A stretch of DNA of 64,000 nucleotides from Ignavibacteriales bacterium (lineage in GTDB: Bacteria > Bacteroidota > Ignavibacteria > Ignavibacteriales > Ignavibacteriaceae): positions 3,885,448 through 3,949,447 of the forward strand of contig CP054182.1 in the NCBI GenBank assembly GCA_015709675.1. The letters run 5' to 3'. The stretch's first letter is position 1. Every line of letters begins with the position of its first letter. Below the pieces are notes generated by a model. That model was not told the DNA's origin. It saw only the letters and a program-made list of their open reading frames with translations, and made no database searches. This document shows, in pieces, positions 36,405 through 46,206 of the stretch. A program made the position numbers and the translations under genes.

Positions 36405-37643
36405 TTAACACGTAGTACTTACACCATCGTACATTTTCTCAAAAAATTCAAGTAATAATCCACTCTGATGTGTTTTGTTGAAGTATTGCCCAGCAATTTT
36501 CCGCCCCAGGACACCCACCTTTTTAGCTTCATCATAATTATTCAAGGCGCGACTCATTGCCTCAGCAAATGAGTCTATTGAACCAGGTTCAGCAAAATAA
36601 ACTGACTCTCCATTTTTTAAATAATTGGGAATCTCTCCTACACTTGTGGCGCATACAGGTTTGCCGGTTGCCAGATATTCTCCCAATTTCGTTGGGAATC
36701 CACCCCGAGCTTGTTTTGAATCAGGTCTTGGTAAAACAAGTAAATCGGCATTATCTATGATTGCCGGTATTTGATCCCTGGAGTACTCACCTGTCCAAAT
36801 CACACGATTCTCAAGAGACAGCCGTTTTATTAATTCTAAATGGCCAGGGGTATCATAATGTTTTGGACCTACGAGATATAAGGTGTGCTCGGGGATAGTA
36901 TGTTGAATTTTCGAAAAGGCATTAATTAGGATATCAACTCCATCCTTTGCGTTATTCATTATCCCAACGAAGGCAATATAAGGTTTTTTAAAGTATTGAA
37001 GAGGCTCGGAATTTTTCTTAAATCTATCGAGATCAACAGTCATTGGCAAATGTAACAATCTTGGCTGTGGAGGAATAAATCTTAAATAATGGTTGAATAA
37101 TGCAACCGTCATTAGTGCAATTCCATCGAAGCAATAAAAAGCTTTTTTCTCAAAAAATATCTTTGTTATTCGGGCTTTCCATCTTTGAAAGAAGTTGCTG
37201 ATATTATACTCATGGATATCAAGGTATTCGCTCATTTCTAAGAATAATTTAAGATTTGATATGTTTCTTTTCTTTAGCTTTACTGCAACCCGAAAGCTTA
37301 CTAAACTCGAGTCAAACCATAAAATGTTTTTTCCCACATTAAAGTAGTTTGTGATTCTCCTTACTAAACAATCAACAATAAAAACATCACCCAAATATCC
37401 GATAAATCGTTTTTTCCAAAATCCTTGTATTGTCATTAAATTCAAGTAAACATAATCGATTCCCTTTACTCTACCTGAAATACCCATGGTTCTCTTTTCT
37501 TCAGATGAACTATAGCCCCCATATATACATATTTGAACTTCAAGTCCACTATCCCCCAAGGGTTCGATCAATGAACGAAGTCTATTTGCAGAAGCCGTAT
37601 TCTGTAAAAATATATTTTGCCAACAGAAAACAAGAATTTTCAA
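36405..37643 (-). CDS. GT4-family glycosyltransferase
   Basis: A 412-residue GT-B protein with NTASANRLRSLIEPL at the N-terminus, IAFVGIMNNAKDGVDILINA, and TKLGEYLATGKPVCATSVGE in the donor site. TTG 37643 is the only start before the beta strand KILVFCWQN, and it overlaps the upstream gene's stop. It lies in a run of three coupled genes with the GT4 at 37640 and the Wzy-like polymerase. Confidence 0.83.
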   Translation of the reverse strand: MKILVFCWQNIFLQNTASANRLRSLIEPLGDSGLEVQICIYGGYSSSEEKRTMGISGRVKGIDYVYLNLMTIQGFWKKRFIGYLGDVFIVDCLVRRITNYFNVGKNILWFDSSLVSFRVAVKLKKRNISNLKLFLEMSEYLDIHEYNISNFFQRWKARITKIFFEKKAFYCFDGIALMTVALFNHYLRFIPPQPRLLHLPMTVDLDRFKKNSEPLQYFKKPYIAFVGIMNNAKDGVDILINAFSKIQHTIPEHTLYLVGPKHYDTPGHLELIKRLSLENRVIWTGEYSRDQIPAIIDNADLLVLPRPDSKQARGGFPTKLGEYLATGKPVCATSVGEIPNYLKNGESVYFAEPGSIDSFAEAMSRALNNYDEAKKVGVLGRKIAGQYFNKTHQSGLLLEFFEKMYDGVSTTC

Positions 37644-38908
37644 ATGGATTTATCTTCCAGAATTTTAGAATAAATAGCAAGATACTGATTAGTTACGGTT
37701 TGCTTATCATGCCTTTTAAGGGAGCTTTCCCTTGCTTTTATTCCATATTCTTTTGCCATTTGTGTATTTTGTATCATTTCAATGACCGCTCCGGCCATTG
37801 CCCATGGATCACCATCTTGTATAAGAATTCCTTCTTCTTGGTCTTTCAAAATTGAACTTGTACCTCCAGCAAATGTACTTATACAGGGCATTCCCAGAAT
37901 CATCGCTTCTGACAAGTTATTTGGACTATTTTCAATATGAGAAGTCATTATGAATATATGTGATTCGAGAAGATTTTCAATAAGTTCCTCCTGATTCAGT
38001 GTGCCAAGCAGTTTTAATCCTTTTTGCGGATATTCAGCACCCAAGAATTTTTTTGTTATTTTATTAATTAAACTTTCATCTGTAATTCCGGCAAACCTCC
38101 ATTCTACATCAAAACCTTTAGCAATAAGTAATTTTAATGCGTGAGCCCCGGTTTCGAATCCCTTATAATAACTATTACCAGTAACTGACATAATTATCAG
38201 TTTCCCCCCCCTGTACATGTTATTCCAACATTTGTTATAGAAGCTGTCCCGCAATATTTCACCACCCCTGTAATAAACACTTTCTGGAGATAATATTCTT
38301 GACACCCTTCTATCCCAATCTGTTCTGCCTATTAGATGTTTTATGAACTTCATCCGGGATTGTTCTATATCCGCCATTTTTTTATATTGATTCATGTTCT
38401 TCTTAAAGTTGCTTCTGCCAAAAAGAATTCCTCTTAAACTCAATTGCAAATCGCCCTCAGACAAGTATTTTCCATGAAATCCCGAGAGATATTTATGATA
38501 GATAACATTAATATTTCCCTGAAATGATACCACCACTGGGATTTCGGTTTTTTCGATAATTCCCAAGAATGAATTTTCGGTTCCATGAATATGAATGATA
38601 TCAGGCTTAAGAAAATTAATTATGTTCAAATATTTTAAAGTATATTCCAAATCATAAACAACATTAAAAAATCTCTTTCTTAATGCTTCAATAATTATAT
38701 TTCCTGTATAAATTGGAAAATAACTAGTTTTCTCCACTGCAAATTCTCTTTTTTTGTATGGGTAATGAAAAGCCACAGACAAATCAATATGATTCTGCAA
38801 TTCTTTATTTAGTGAATAAATCCAACCTCCAGTTCCTTTAATCTGAAAGCCCTCATTGAGGTATTCAGAACCAAGGGCTGGCGAGTTTGAAAACCATAGT
38901 ACTTTCAT
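37640..38908 (-). CDS. GT4-family glycosyltransferase
   Basis: A 422-residue GT-B protein: VLWFSNSPALGSEYL at the N-terminus, IIHIHGTENSFLGII, IIMSVTGNSYYKGFETGAHA and TSHIENSPNNLSEAMILGMP (donor-site Glu). ATG 38908 overlaps the polymerase stop, and its own stop overlaps the next GT4 start. Donor and acceptor are unknown. Confidence 0.85.
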   Translation of the reverse strand: MKVLWFSNSPALGSEYLNEGFQIKGTGGWIYSLNKELQNHIDLSVAFHYPYKKREFAVEKTSYFPIYTGNIIIEALRKRFFNVVYDLEYTLKYLNIINFLKPDIIHIHGTENSFLGIIEKTEIPVVVSFQGNINVIYHKYLSGFHGKYLSEGDLQLSLRGILFGRSNFKKNMNQYKKMADIEQSRMKFIKHLIGRTDWDRRVSRILSPESVYYRGGEILRDSFYNKCWNNMYRGGKLIIMSVTGNSYYKGFETGAHALKLLIAKGFDVEWRFAGITDESLINKITKKFLGAEYPQKGLKLLGTLNQEELIENLLESHIFIMTSHIENSPNNLSEAMILGMPCISTFAGGTSSILKDQEEGILIQDGDPWAMAGAVIEMIQNTQMAKEYGIKARESSLKRHDKQTVTNQYLAIYSKILEDKSI

Positions 38909-40185
38909 TTATTATTTACATTAGTTTGAAAGTATTTTGAATATAAGATGCCTAAAAAGCCCATACTTATAAGTGAGAATTCGGGTAGCAATTGAAAAGT
39001 ACCTGCTAATGTTAAAACAATAGTTGTAATAATAGACATCAGTGAAAATGCTAACAGTAAAGGAGCATGCCCAGGCAAAACAAAAAAGGAACGTGTCCTG
39101 AGAACAATGGATATTAATAAATAGACGAGAATACCTCCTGCAACTATACCATAGATTCGAATAAGTTCAATAATTGTTGAATGAGAACCAAAGTCAACAT
39201 TTTGCCACTGATTGGTAGAAAGAAAGGCAGTGATCTTTGGAATAGCCGGATCCGGTAATATTGGCTTAAGAAATAAGATCTGTTCTATGCCGCCAGCCCA
39301 GTAAGGCGCACGATCCCAGAAAAGTTTAAAGGAGAACCTATCAATAAATTCATTTAGATTTTTAATGCTTTCAAAACTATCTGGTATATAAGCAAATGAA
39401 ACACCACCATACTTTATTACCCCGATGGCGATGACTCCGACAATTAATAAAAAAGAGTTTAATCCAAGCGATTTGATCAATAGTTCTTTCTTATTTTTAT
39501 AATATAAAACTGTAAATAGAGATACCAAAAAGATAATTAATATTACCGTAAACGTTAAATTCTTAGGATCAGAAAATAGAATAAATATTCCATAGATTGC
39601 GGGTAAGATTAGAGAACCGGGAATAGACTTTCTTAAACCAAGAGAAATTAGCAAACTCGCACTTACAACACTGAAGGCAAATTGAACCCTATGGTAATCA
39701 GTATCAAAAAGGTTACCAGACAGACTCAATACAAATAGCGAAAAATAGATTGAATAAAGTACTCTGTTGTCAACAGTTTTGCTGATCAAAACTCCATAAA
39801 AAAAAGCGAAAAATGACAAATAATATCCTATATAACTTACGGCAATTGGAATATATTCACCCATCACCAATACTTTATAGATTGCCAACCAAACAAATAT
39901 TGGCGATAGATATATTAAGTAATTTAACGGTTTGTTTAGTTTTTTGTGTTTAAACGCATTATAATTTATTATTGACAAACCTATTATCGACAAAGAAATA
40001 ACAAGCATTATTGTGGTAGCAGAAGCAGCATGCAAAATTAACGCTGGTAAATATTTTGCATCAGTACTAAAAACCATCCAAATAACATAAGGCATTATTA
40101 AAATGATAAAAAATTCTCCGGTACTGGGATACAAGAACAAGACGGACAACAATCCAATAATGGTATGTAAAACTATTTTCCCCAA
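38905..40185 (-). CDS. Wzy-like O-antigen polymerase
   Basis: The 426-residue protein is almost entirely hydrophobic with about 11-12 membrane segments and one larger polar loop (about residues 265-330) containing RAPYWAGGIEQI and FGSHSTIIELIRIYG. That loop and the HSTIIELIRIYGIVAGG segment resemble the periplasmic loop of Wzy polymerases, which join repeat units on undecaprenyl diphosphate. Sequence conservation in this family is low, so the call rests on topology and locus. TTG 40185 is the likely start. Confidence 0.75.
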   Translation of the reverse strand: MGKIVLHTIIGLLSVLFLYPSTGEFFIILIMPYVIWMVFSTDAKYLPALILHAASATTIMLVISLSIIGLSIINYNAFKHKKLNKPLNYLIYLSPIFVWLAIYKVLVMGEYIPIAVSYIGYYLSFFAFFYGVLISKTVDNRVLYSIYFSLFVLSLSGNLFDTDYHRVQFAFSVVSASLLISLGLRKSIPGSLILPAIYGIFILFSDPKNLTFTVILIIFLVSLFTVLYYKNKKELLIKSLGLNSFLLIVGVIAIGVIKYGGVSFAYIPDSFESIKNLNEFIDRFSFKLFWDRAPYWAGGIEQILFLKPILPDPAIPKITAFLSTNQWQNVDFGSHSTIIELIRIYGIVAGGILVYLLISIVLRTRSFFVLPGHAPLLLAFSLMSIITTIVLTLAGTFQLLPEFSLISMGFLGILYSKYFQTNVNNK

Positions 40186-41288
40186 TTTATATCTCGCAAA
40201 AATGACCCGCTGAATAGTTAAATGAAATTATCATTACTTATTTATAAGTTAATACTAAAATAAATCTTTAATGCCAACTGCGCACAGAAAATTATGTGTT
40301 CATAGATAGATAGGATCTTTGTAATAATCCAGTCGAAGTTAAATTCTAAATAGTAAAAGAATAAAAAAAGTTATTCCTTAGCTGCATAAACTCAATTCCA
40401 TTTAATAAAAGAATTAATCTTTCATAATTGTTAGCAGACTTCATATAAAACTTTGGATTTAAAAGACCATTCCCTTCGATGTCATAGTCTCAATTGAGAA
40501 AAATATTTTGAAAGATGTCATCACCACCTTCGTTGAAGGTATTTCAAAATTGACAGACCAATAGTTTTATGGAGCACTTGATCAAGGAAATATTATGCAT
40601 ACACTTGAAGAATTCAGTGGGCTTAACTTCAACTGACTTGATATAAAATTTTCTAAATTCTTGGCAAATGATCAAAAAAGATTGGCAGATTTATCGAACC
40701 TAACATAAACTTAAAGAATCTAATAGAGGTTTAATTCTGGCTTAGACGACAAAAGTAAATTACAAAAAATGAGCTAATTGGAATGATGAGTAGAAGGACC
40801 TCAAAGGTGCTTTTATTGTCCAAGATTCGTTTGCTTTTTCTTCTGTTTATTACCTTCAGGACAAAGCACCAATTTAACAAAATGAAGCTCAATAATTTTT
40901 TAAACTGAAGTAATGAGCATAAGTTGAACAAACCAAAGTTATTTAGAAAGAGGTTTATTCAATATCTAACAGAACCTATCACGATATTAAGCAAAAAAAT
41001 CTAAAACTGCTTTAAGTATCCATATGGCAAATTGGCAATTTCCAAGATTATAAAGTGAATGGCTAAGTTAATGCTGAAAGATTTCTGAATTGGCTGACAG
41101 TATACTATTTTTAAAATCAACTCTGAATTAAATAAAAATAAATAGATTCAGAAATTAATTAGTGCCGAAGGCAGTTAAACAAAACAAAGAAAAACTTTAG
41201 AACAGATGCTAAAAAGCCAACATTTATTTCAGATTTTTGGAAAATTTTGCACAGGTCATTATTTTAATCGTTTTTATGATACAACAAT
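40186..41288. other. 1.1-kb AT-rich gap with probable decayed coding sequence
   Basis: No intact gene is seen. On the plus strand from about 40465 to 40710 a reading frame gives protein-like text (IEKNILKDVITTFVEGISKL, GNIMHTLEEFSGLNF, FSKFLANDQKRLADLSN) interrupted by in-frame stops, which looks like an old pseudogene opposite to its neighbours. The right part, before the Wzx-like gene, is unstructured AT-rich DNA. A promoter for the polymerase transcript should lie at the left edge. Confidence 0.45.
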
Positions 41289-42656
41289 TTATCGTAAAAA
41301 TATTCCAAAGGCTTTCTTATTTATTATTCTAATTACCTGTGTGCCCTGTACAGTAAGTCCAATAAGACTTGTAAAAGATAATGCCAAAGCAATGGCTAAA
41401 CTACTATTCAGAGATCCAGACAAAATAAATGTAATAGCAAAAAATGTCACAATTCCAAGTATGGAAAAACTCATTGTTAGCTTCAGTTTACCAAAACCAT
41501 TTATAAAAGTAGAAAATGGTGCTGTAATTACCCAGATTATGGCATATAATGCGATTCCGGCAGATAAATGAAACGGGATATTAACTGTTGAGCCAATCCA
41601 TACACTATAAAGAAAGTCAGAAAAGTAAAGAATTAATAAGATCCCACAAACAAAACCTAAAGAAATCATATTAAATCTTCTAAGAGTAACTTTTAACCAA
41701 ATAAAATCATTCCTGGAGTATGCATCAGTGACAGCAGACCAAATAGGTGATAAAAGGATTCCATATATCATTATCACCACACTAAACAACTTAAAGGCAA
41801 TATTGTATCTTACTACTTCCTCAGAACCAAATAGCTGCAAAATTAAAAAGTTTGTAGTTGAAAAAATGGCCATCGCTGTAATCTGAACAACAAAGAACTT
41901 CAAGCCCAAGGAAAGCAGATCTTTCTTAATCTTGAAATCAACGTAATCCCCGGAGGGGGATATTTCCTTAAACCGGGATTTAAAGGAAAGAACGGATGCA
42001 AGCAAATAAATTATTACTGGAATAACAGTCACTATAGTTCCAAGAACTACAAGATTAGCGTTTTCCGTAATTTTTGTGACTAAAAAAACAAGGAGCAGAG
42101 CTAAGACGTTTCCAGCTGTTTGTACAAAATTATTAAAGGATGATTTTTGATGGGCAATATATATTGTACTTATAGGCTGCAGAAGAAACCGCAAGCAAAA
42201 AGCACCAAATACTACAACAGCCAGCCAGTAGAGTTCATGTGATGATATCTTTGTGGTGTTTAATACTTTTTGCCAATCAAGAAATGGAAAAATCAAATTA
42301 AAGATAATAAAAACAATAGAAATTATTATCGCAAGCAATGCATAAGTAGTTGAAATGTATTTTCGACCCAGTTCTTTTTCATCCTTCGCTATTGCATCCG
42401 TCAGTTTGTTCCTTAATCCATTACTCAACCCAATATCAAGAATATTAAACCAGCCAACAATCGAAATAAGAGTCAACCAGACCCCATATCGCTCTGAATC
42501 GTAATAATTCAACAACAATGGAACAAATAGAAATGAGCTAATTACATTTAAGCCTTGTGAACCAATTGTATACAGAATCTGTTGTAAAGCCAAAGTCGAT
42601 CGGGTTTCACCTTGCAGAATGGATTTGATGAAACGAGGATTAAAATATCTTATCAA
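41289..42656 (-). CDS. Wzx-like oligosaccharide flippase
   Basis: 455 residues with about 12 membrane segments and the MATE/MVF-type pattern of polysaccharide exporters (QQILYTIGSQGLNVISSFLF near the start, GLSNGLRNKLTDAIAKDE after segment 2). It should flip lipid-linked repeat units to the periplasm, working with the Wzy-like protein at 38905. TTG 42656 is the start. It lies 14 bp after a GT2 gene. Confidence 0.85.
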   Translation of the reverse strand: MIRYFNPRFIKSILQGETRSTLALQQILYTIGSQGLNVISSFLFVPLLLNYYDSERYGVWLTLISIVGWFNILDIGLSNGLRNKLTDAIAKDEKELGRKYISTTYALLAIIISIVFIIFNLIFPFLDWQKVLNTTKISSHELYWLAVVVFGAFCLRFLLQPISTIYIAHQKSSFNNFVQTAGNVLALLLVFLVTKITENANLVVLGTIVTVIPVIIYLLASVLSFKSRFKEISPSGDYVDFKIKKDLLSLGLKFFVVQITAMAIFSTTNFLILQLFGSEEVVRYNIAFKLFSVVIMIYGILLSPIWSAVTDAYSRNDFIWLKVTLRRFNMISLGFVCGILLILYFSDFLYSVWIGSTVNIPFHLSAGIALYAIIWVITAPFSTFINGFGKLKLTMSFSILGIVTFFAITFILSGSLNSSLAIALALSFTSLIGLTVQGTQVIRIINKKAFGIFLR

Positions 42657-42669
42657 ATCTTTCGATTAA

Positions 42670-43623
42670 TTAAACCGTCCCAACTATTCCAATTTTTCTA
42701 AAACTGCGGAACAAAAAAGTTCTTAGAAATAATGGCAACAACATAAACACACGCAATACAAACTCTGACGAAAGTTTTGACTTCAAAAATTCCGAATAAA
42801 TATTATTTGTTGATAAGATCTCTATCGCTTTCTTTTTAGGAATTATTCCCAAAAAATACCATAATGTAGCTCTTCCGTTATTCTTAGCCATATCAGATAA
42901 TTCAGAGCCGTTTTCAAAGTAACCTGCAAGAACTTTGTCATAGATATAAGCGATTGAAAGCATACAATGAATGTGAGTGTTTATGTTTTTTGAATCTTGT
43001 TCCAAATGAGTTCCATACCGGAGAAGTTTTTTTTGTTCTCCAAACACAGAAAGTTCTTTAATCTTTTCATAAACCCATAACCAGTCGTTCGAAGCATGAA
43101 ATGCTGTGTAATATTCTGTAAACTTGCTTTTATTAACTATAAAAGCATACGGAATACCTAACTTATATCTTATTCCATATTCAATTATCTTCATTCCATT
43201 TTCACAATATCCAAAAGGATATATATGCTTATGAGATGATACATTATTATTTGCTAAATCAAATAAGGAAAAATCAGTGAAATAGAAATCTAAATTCGGA
43301 TAATTGTTAAGGGTCTTAATAAACTCTTCCACAAATGTGGCTTCCAAAATGTTATCATCTTGAAAAATCATTGAATATTTTGTTCTGGTCAAGGACATAC
43401 ATTTGTTCCAATTGGGAAACAGTCCGATATTCGATTCATTCCTATGATATTCTACATTATATTTTTCACATGTTTCTTTAAAGAAATTATGAGAAGAACA
43501 GTTATCAACTACAATTATATGGCATTTTACTGTCTGATGGAGGATTGATAAGAGTGCCTTTTCAAAGAAATCCTTCCTTTCATAAACAGGCATTGTAATT
43601 GTTAAAGCATCGGAAATTTTCAT
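42670..43623 (-). CDS. GT2-family glycosyltransferase
   Basis: A GT-A transferase with TITMPVYERKDFFEKALLSI, IIVVDNCSSHN and the metal motif FQDDNILE (in place of the usual DxD). ATG 43623 overlaps the epimerase stop (ATGA), and the longer frame from TTG 43650 only adds nine unlikely residues. It follows the dideoxyhexose genes directly, so it may transfer that sugar. Confidence 0.82.
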   Translation of the reverse strand: MKISDALTITMPVYERKDFFEKALLSILHQTVKCHIIVVDNCSSHNFFKETCEKYNVEYHRNESNIGLFPNWNKCMSLTRTKYSMIFQDDNILEATFVEEFIKTLNNYPNLDFYFTDFSLFDLANNNVSSHKHIYPFGYCENGMKIIEYGIRYKLGIPYAFIVNKSKFTEYYTAFHASNDWLWVYEKIKELSVFGEQKKLLRYGTHLEQDSKNINTHIHCMLSIAYIYDKVLAGYFENGSELSDMAKNNGRATLWYFLGIIPKKKAIEILSTNNIYSEFLKSKLSSEFVLRVFMLLPLFLRTFLFRSFRKIGIVGTV

Positions 43624-44651
43624 ACTGATTTTTCCAATTTCATCATCCAATTTTTTGTTTTAATAATACCCTCTCTATAACTTACAGTAGGCTCCCAACC
43701 AAAATGACTCTTAGCTTTTTTGATATTCGCAATAAAGATTTTTTGATCACTCTGTCTCCAATCTAACTCATGATAATGCATCTTAATAGAGAGAATCTCC
43801 TCAAGCACATTAAAGAGTTCAATAAGGGAAAGACTATTCTGAAACCCGCCGCCAATGTTGTAGGCATTACCTCGAGTAGTTTCAATATTTTTAATAGCCT
43901 TAAAGTAACACTCAATCAAATCGTCCGCATGTAAGACATCCCTAACCTGTTTCCCATTTCCCGATATACTAAAGGGCTCAGTTTGGGATTTATTTGATAT
44001 TTCAAGTGCGTTTTTTACAAACCAACCAACCCAACCCTGGTCAATTGTGGAGTTCTGATTGGACCCATAGATTGAAGAATGCCTAAAGACCACAGTATTT
44101 AAATCAAACATTCTTGCGTAATCTAACATATACTGATCAACTGCTCCTTTTGAACATCCATAAGGCGACTCAAAACATAATGGCAAGTTTTCATTAAATC
44201 CATCAGGATACTGATTACATATATATCTTGTTTCAGTTTCAAGAAATTCTAAGTGATTTAGATCACCGTAAACTTTATTTGTTGATGAATATAGGACAAT
44301 TGTACTTGGCGCAAACTTCCTAACACACTCAAGTAGATTATGTCCTCCAATAACATTAATTTCAAAATCTTGTCTTGGATTTTCTAAGGAGGTTGTCATT
44401 GCAACCTGACCCGCTAAATGAAAGATAACGTCTGGTTTTGAATTCTTAATTACACTTTCGACATCATTATAAGATCTGATATCGGCATGAAAATATTCAA
44501 AGCTACCTTCATTTCGCAATACTTTAAGATTGTTAGCTGAACCAACCCTAAACAAATTGTCCATTATGAATAACTCTTCACCACGCCTAAGTATTTCACT
44601 GGCTAAGTTAGTACCAACAAATCCACAGCCACCGGTTATTAGATAACGCAA
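43620..44651 (-). CDS. rfbE: CDP-paratose 2-epimerase-like protein (tyvelose epimerase)
   Basis: An extended SDR of 343 residues: LITGGCGFVGTNLASEIL at the TTG start, VLYSSTNKVYGDLN, active-site SPYGCSKGAVDQYMLDYAR, RHSSIYGSNQN and DQGWVGWF, a set typical of CDP-tyvelose epimerase (RfbE/Tyv). The enzyme epimerises C2 of CDP-paratose to give CDP-tyvelose. Its presence distinguishes this pathway from abequose or ascarylose routes. It lies 1 bp from the preceding reductase gene. Confidence 0.82.
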   Translation of the reverse strand: MRYLITGGCGFVGTNLASEILRRGEELFIMDNLFRVGSANNLKVLRNEGSFEYFHADIRSYNDVESVIKNSKPDVIFHLAGQVAMTTSLENPRQDFEINVIGGHNLLECVRKFAPSTIVLYSSTNKVYGDLNHLEFLETETRYICNQYPDGFNENLPLCFESPYGCSKGAVDQYMLDYARMFDLNTVVFRHSSIYGSNQNSTIDQGWVGWFVKNALEISNKSQTEPFSISGNGKQVRDVLHADDLIECYFKAIKNIETTRGNAYNIGGGFQNSLSLIELFNVLEEILSIKMHYHELDWRQSDQKIFIANIKKAKSHFGWEPTVSYREGIIKTKNWMMKLEKSV

Positions 44652-44652
44652 A

Positions 44653-45504
44653 TTATGTCTCCTTTATCGTTGCCAGTAATCCATCGTATATTTCTACCCT
44701 TGGAGTCCATCCTAATTTATATAGTCCTTTGTTGCATTTCTTTTCATTTTTTAATTCATTCTTTCGATATTCAATCGCCCCAAATCTTAATTCCGTATTA
44801 CTATTTAGATTTACTTTAATGAAAGTTAATAGCTCTTTAATACTAATTAGATTCCCTGTGCAAACCTCAAACTGTGAAAATGATTTATTAAAATCTTTAA
44901 TATTATTCATAACGCTCAGAAATGCGGTTACCACATCCGAATAATAAACAAAATCTCTTTTTTGTTCACCCGTTGTCAAATCGATATGTGAAACGTTCGA
45001 CTTTAATAATTTTATCATTCTTGTAATAAAATTTGTTTCGGGGCAACCAGGGCCATAAAAATGCTCCAGTTGTAGGTTAACAACCTTTATTTGTTCCGAG
45101 TAAAATTGCAACCAATCTCTAAAATGAGACTTAGTGAGTGAGTATGCACTTGTAAATTTGTCAAGTACGGTATCTGTATTGATAAATAAAGGAACTTTGT
45201 TTTTAATACCAACTTCCAACAGTGTAAGTGGTGACAGTGAGTTTGCCTTTACAAGATCAGATGTGATTTCATTATCTCTACCATAGAGTGTGGCGGTATG
45301 AATAATGACATCAATTTTAAACGCTTTAAAAATCTTTGTAATTGAATCGTGATCAGCCTCAAAAACAGAATAATTTTTACCTGCAAGCCTGAATAAGTTG
45401 TCCAGTGAGTATTCTGTGCCAACTATAGCATATTCAGTTTCCAGAACTTTTGCGAGATTACTTCCCAAAAAACCATTTATTCCTGAAATTAATACTGTTT
45501 TCAT
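44653..45504 (-). CDS. CDP-3,6-dideoxyhexose reductase (CDP-paratose/abequose synthase-like)
   Basis: A 283-residue SDR with LISGINGFLGSNLAKVL, FINTDTVLDKFTSAYSLTKSHF (catalytic Thr/Tyr/Lys), LEHFYGPG and KRDFVYYSDV, resembling RfbS/RfbJ. It would reduce the 4-keto group of CDP-3,6-dideoxy-4-hexulose. The next gene being a CDP-paratose 2-epimerase makes paratose synthase (RfbS) the better guess than abequose synthase (RfbJ); these cannot be separated by sequence inspection alone. Confidence 0.8.
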   Translation of the reverse strand: MKTVLISGINGFLGSNLAKVLETEYAIVGTEYSLDNLFRLAGKNYSVFEADHDSITKIFKAFKIDVIIHTATLYGRDNEITSDLVKANSLSPLTLLEVGIKNKVPLFINTDTVLDKFTSAYSLTKSHFRDWLQFYSEQIKVVNLQLEHFYGPGCPETNFITRMIKLLKSNVSHIDLTTGEQKRDFVYYSDVVTAFLSVMNNIKDFNKSFSQFEVCTGNLISIKELLTFIKVNLNSNTELRFGAIEYRKNELKNEKKCNKGLYKLGWTPRVEIYDGLLATIKET

Positions 45505-45528
45505 AGCATTCTTACTAATTTTATAAGA

Positions 45529-46206
45529 TTATTCCCAGTCATCTGTAACAATATTATTTTCGGGGAGACCATATTGAATTAATTCGGTCTTAAAGTTTTT
45601 AAGCATTAAAGGCGGACCTGAGAGGTAGTACACTGTTGAACCATTTTTTTTATAAATATTATTTATGTTGAGCATCCCATCGGAATCCTCATACAGTACC
45701 TTAATTTGGACTGTAGGGTTCTGCGTATTGTTTAATTCAACATTATATAAATTATAATCTCTAGTCCGGAAACCAAGATAAACTCGTGGATTAACGAACT
45801 CCTCAAATGAACTATGAGAGAAAAGAGAGAGGAATGGCGTAATACCGGTTCCCCCCGCAATAAAAACACAATTTTCTTTTTTATGATCCCTCTGAAACAA
45901 ATCACCGTAAGGTAGTTTTAGCCATACTTCTTTACCGGGGTATAACGCCTTTTCCATTCTTTTTGTAAACTTCCCCTTTACCGCATAGGTAATTTTTATC
46001 AAATCTTCATCAGGGCTGCTTTGCATTGAAAAGCATCGTGAGTCAGGCCACTGACCCGCGCCATCATAATTGTCCAGAGCCAGATGCAGAAACTGTCCGG
46101 GAAGATATCTGAATTTCTGCCTGCTTTTAAAAGTAACCGTATAAAGCCCCGCAAAAGGGTTTGAAATGTTCACTACTTCAGACAGATACTTTTTTACAAT
46201 TGCCAT
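45529..46206 (-). CDS. flavin reductase partner of RfbH, lacking a ferredoxin domain
   Basis: A 225-residue ferredoxin-NADP-reductase module: YLPGQFLHLAL, FAD motif RCFSMQSSP, NAD motif IAGGTGITPFLSLF and YYLSGPPLMLKNF. It should pass electrons from NAD(P)H to RfbH for C3 deoxygenation. Classical AscD/DdhD proteins are longer and carry their own [2Fe-2S] ferredoxin domain; here that domain is absent, so an outside ferredoxin or direct transfer to the RfbH cluster is required. It overlaps rfbH by one base. Confidence 0.83.
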   Translation of the reverse strand: MAIVKKYLSEVVNISNPFAGLYTVTFKSRQKFRYLPGQFLHLALDNYDGAGQWPDSRCFSMQSSPDEDLIKITYAVKGKFTKRMEKALYPGKEVWLKLPYGDLFQRDHKKENCVFIAGGTGITPFLSLFSHSSFEEFVNPRVYLGFRTRDYNLYNVELNNTQNPTVQIKVLYEDSDGMLNINNIYKKNGSTVYYLSGPPLMLKNFKTELIQYGLPENNIVTDDWE

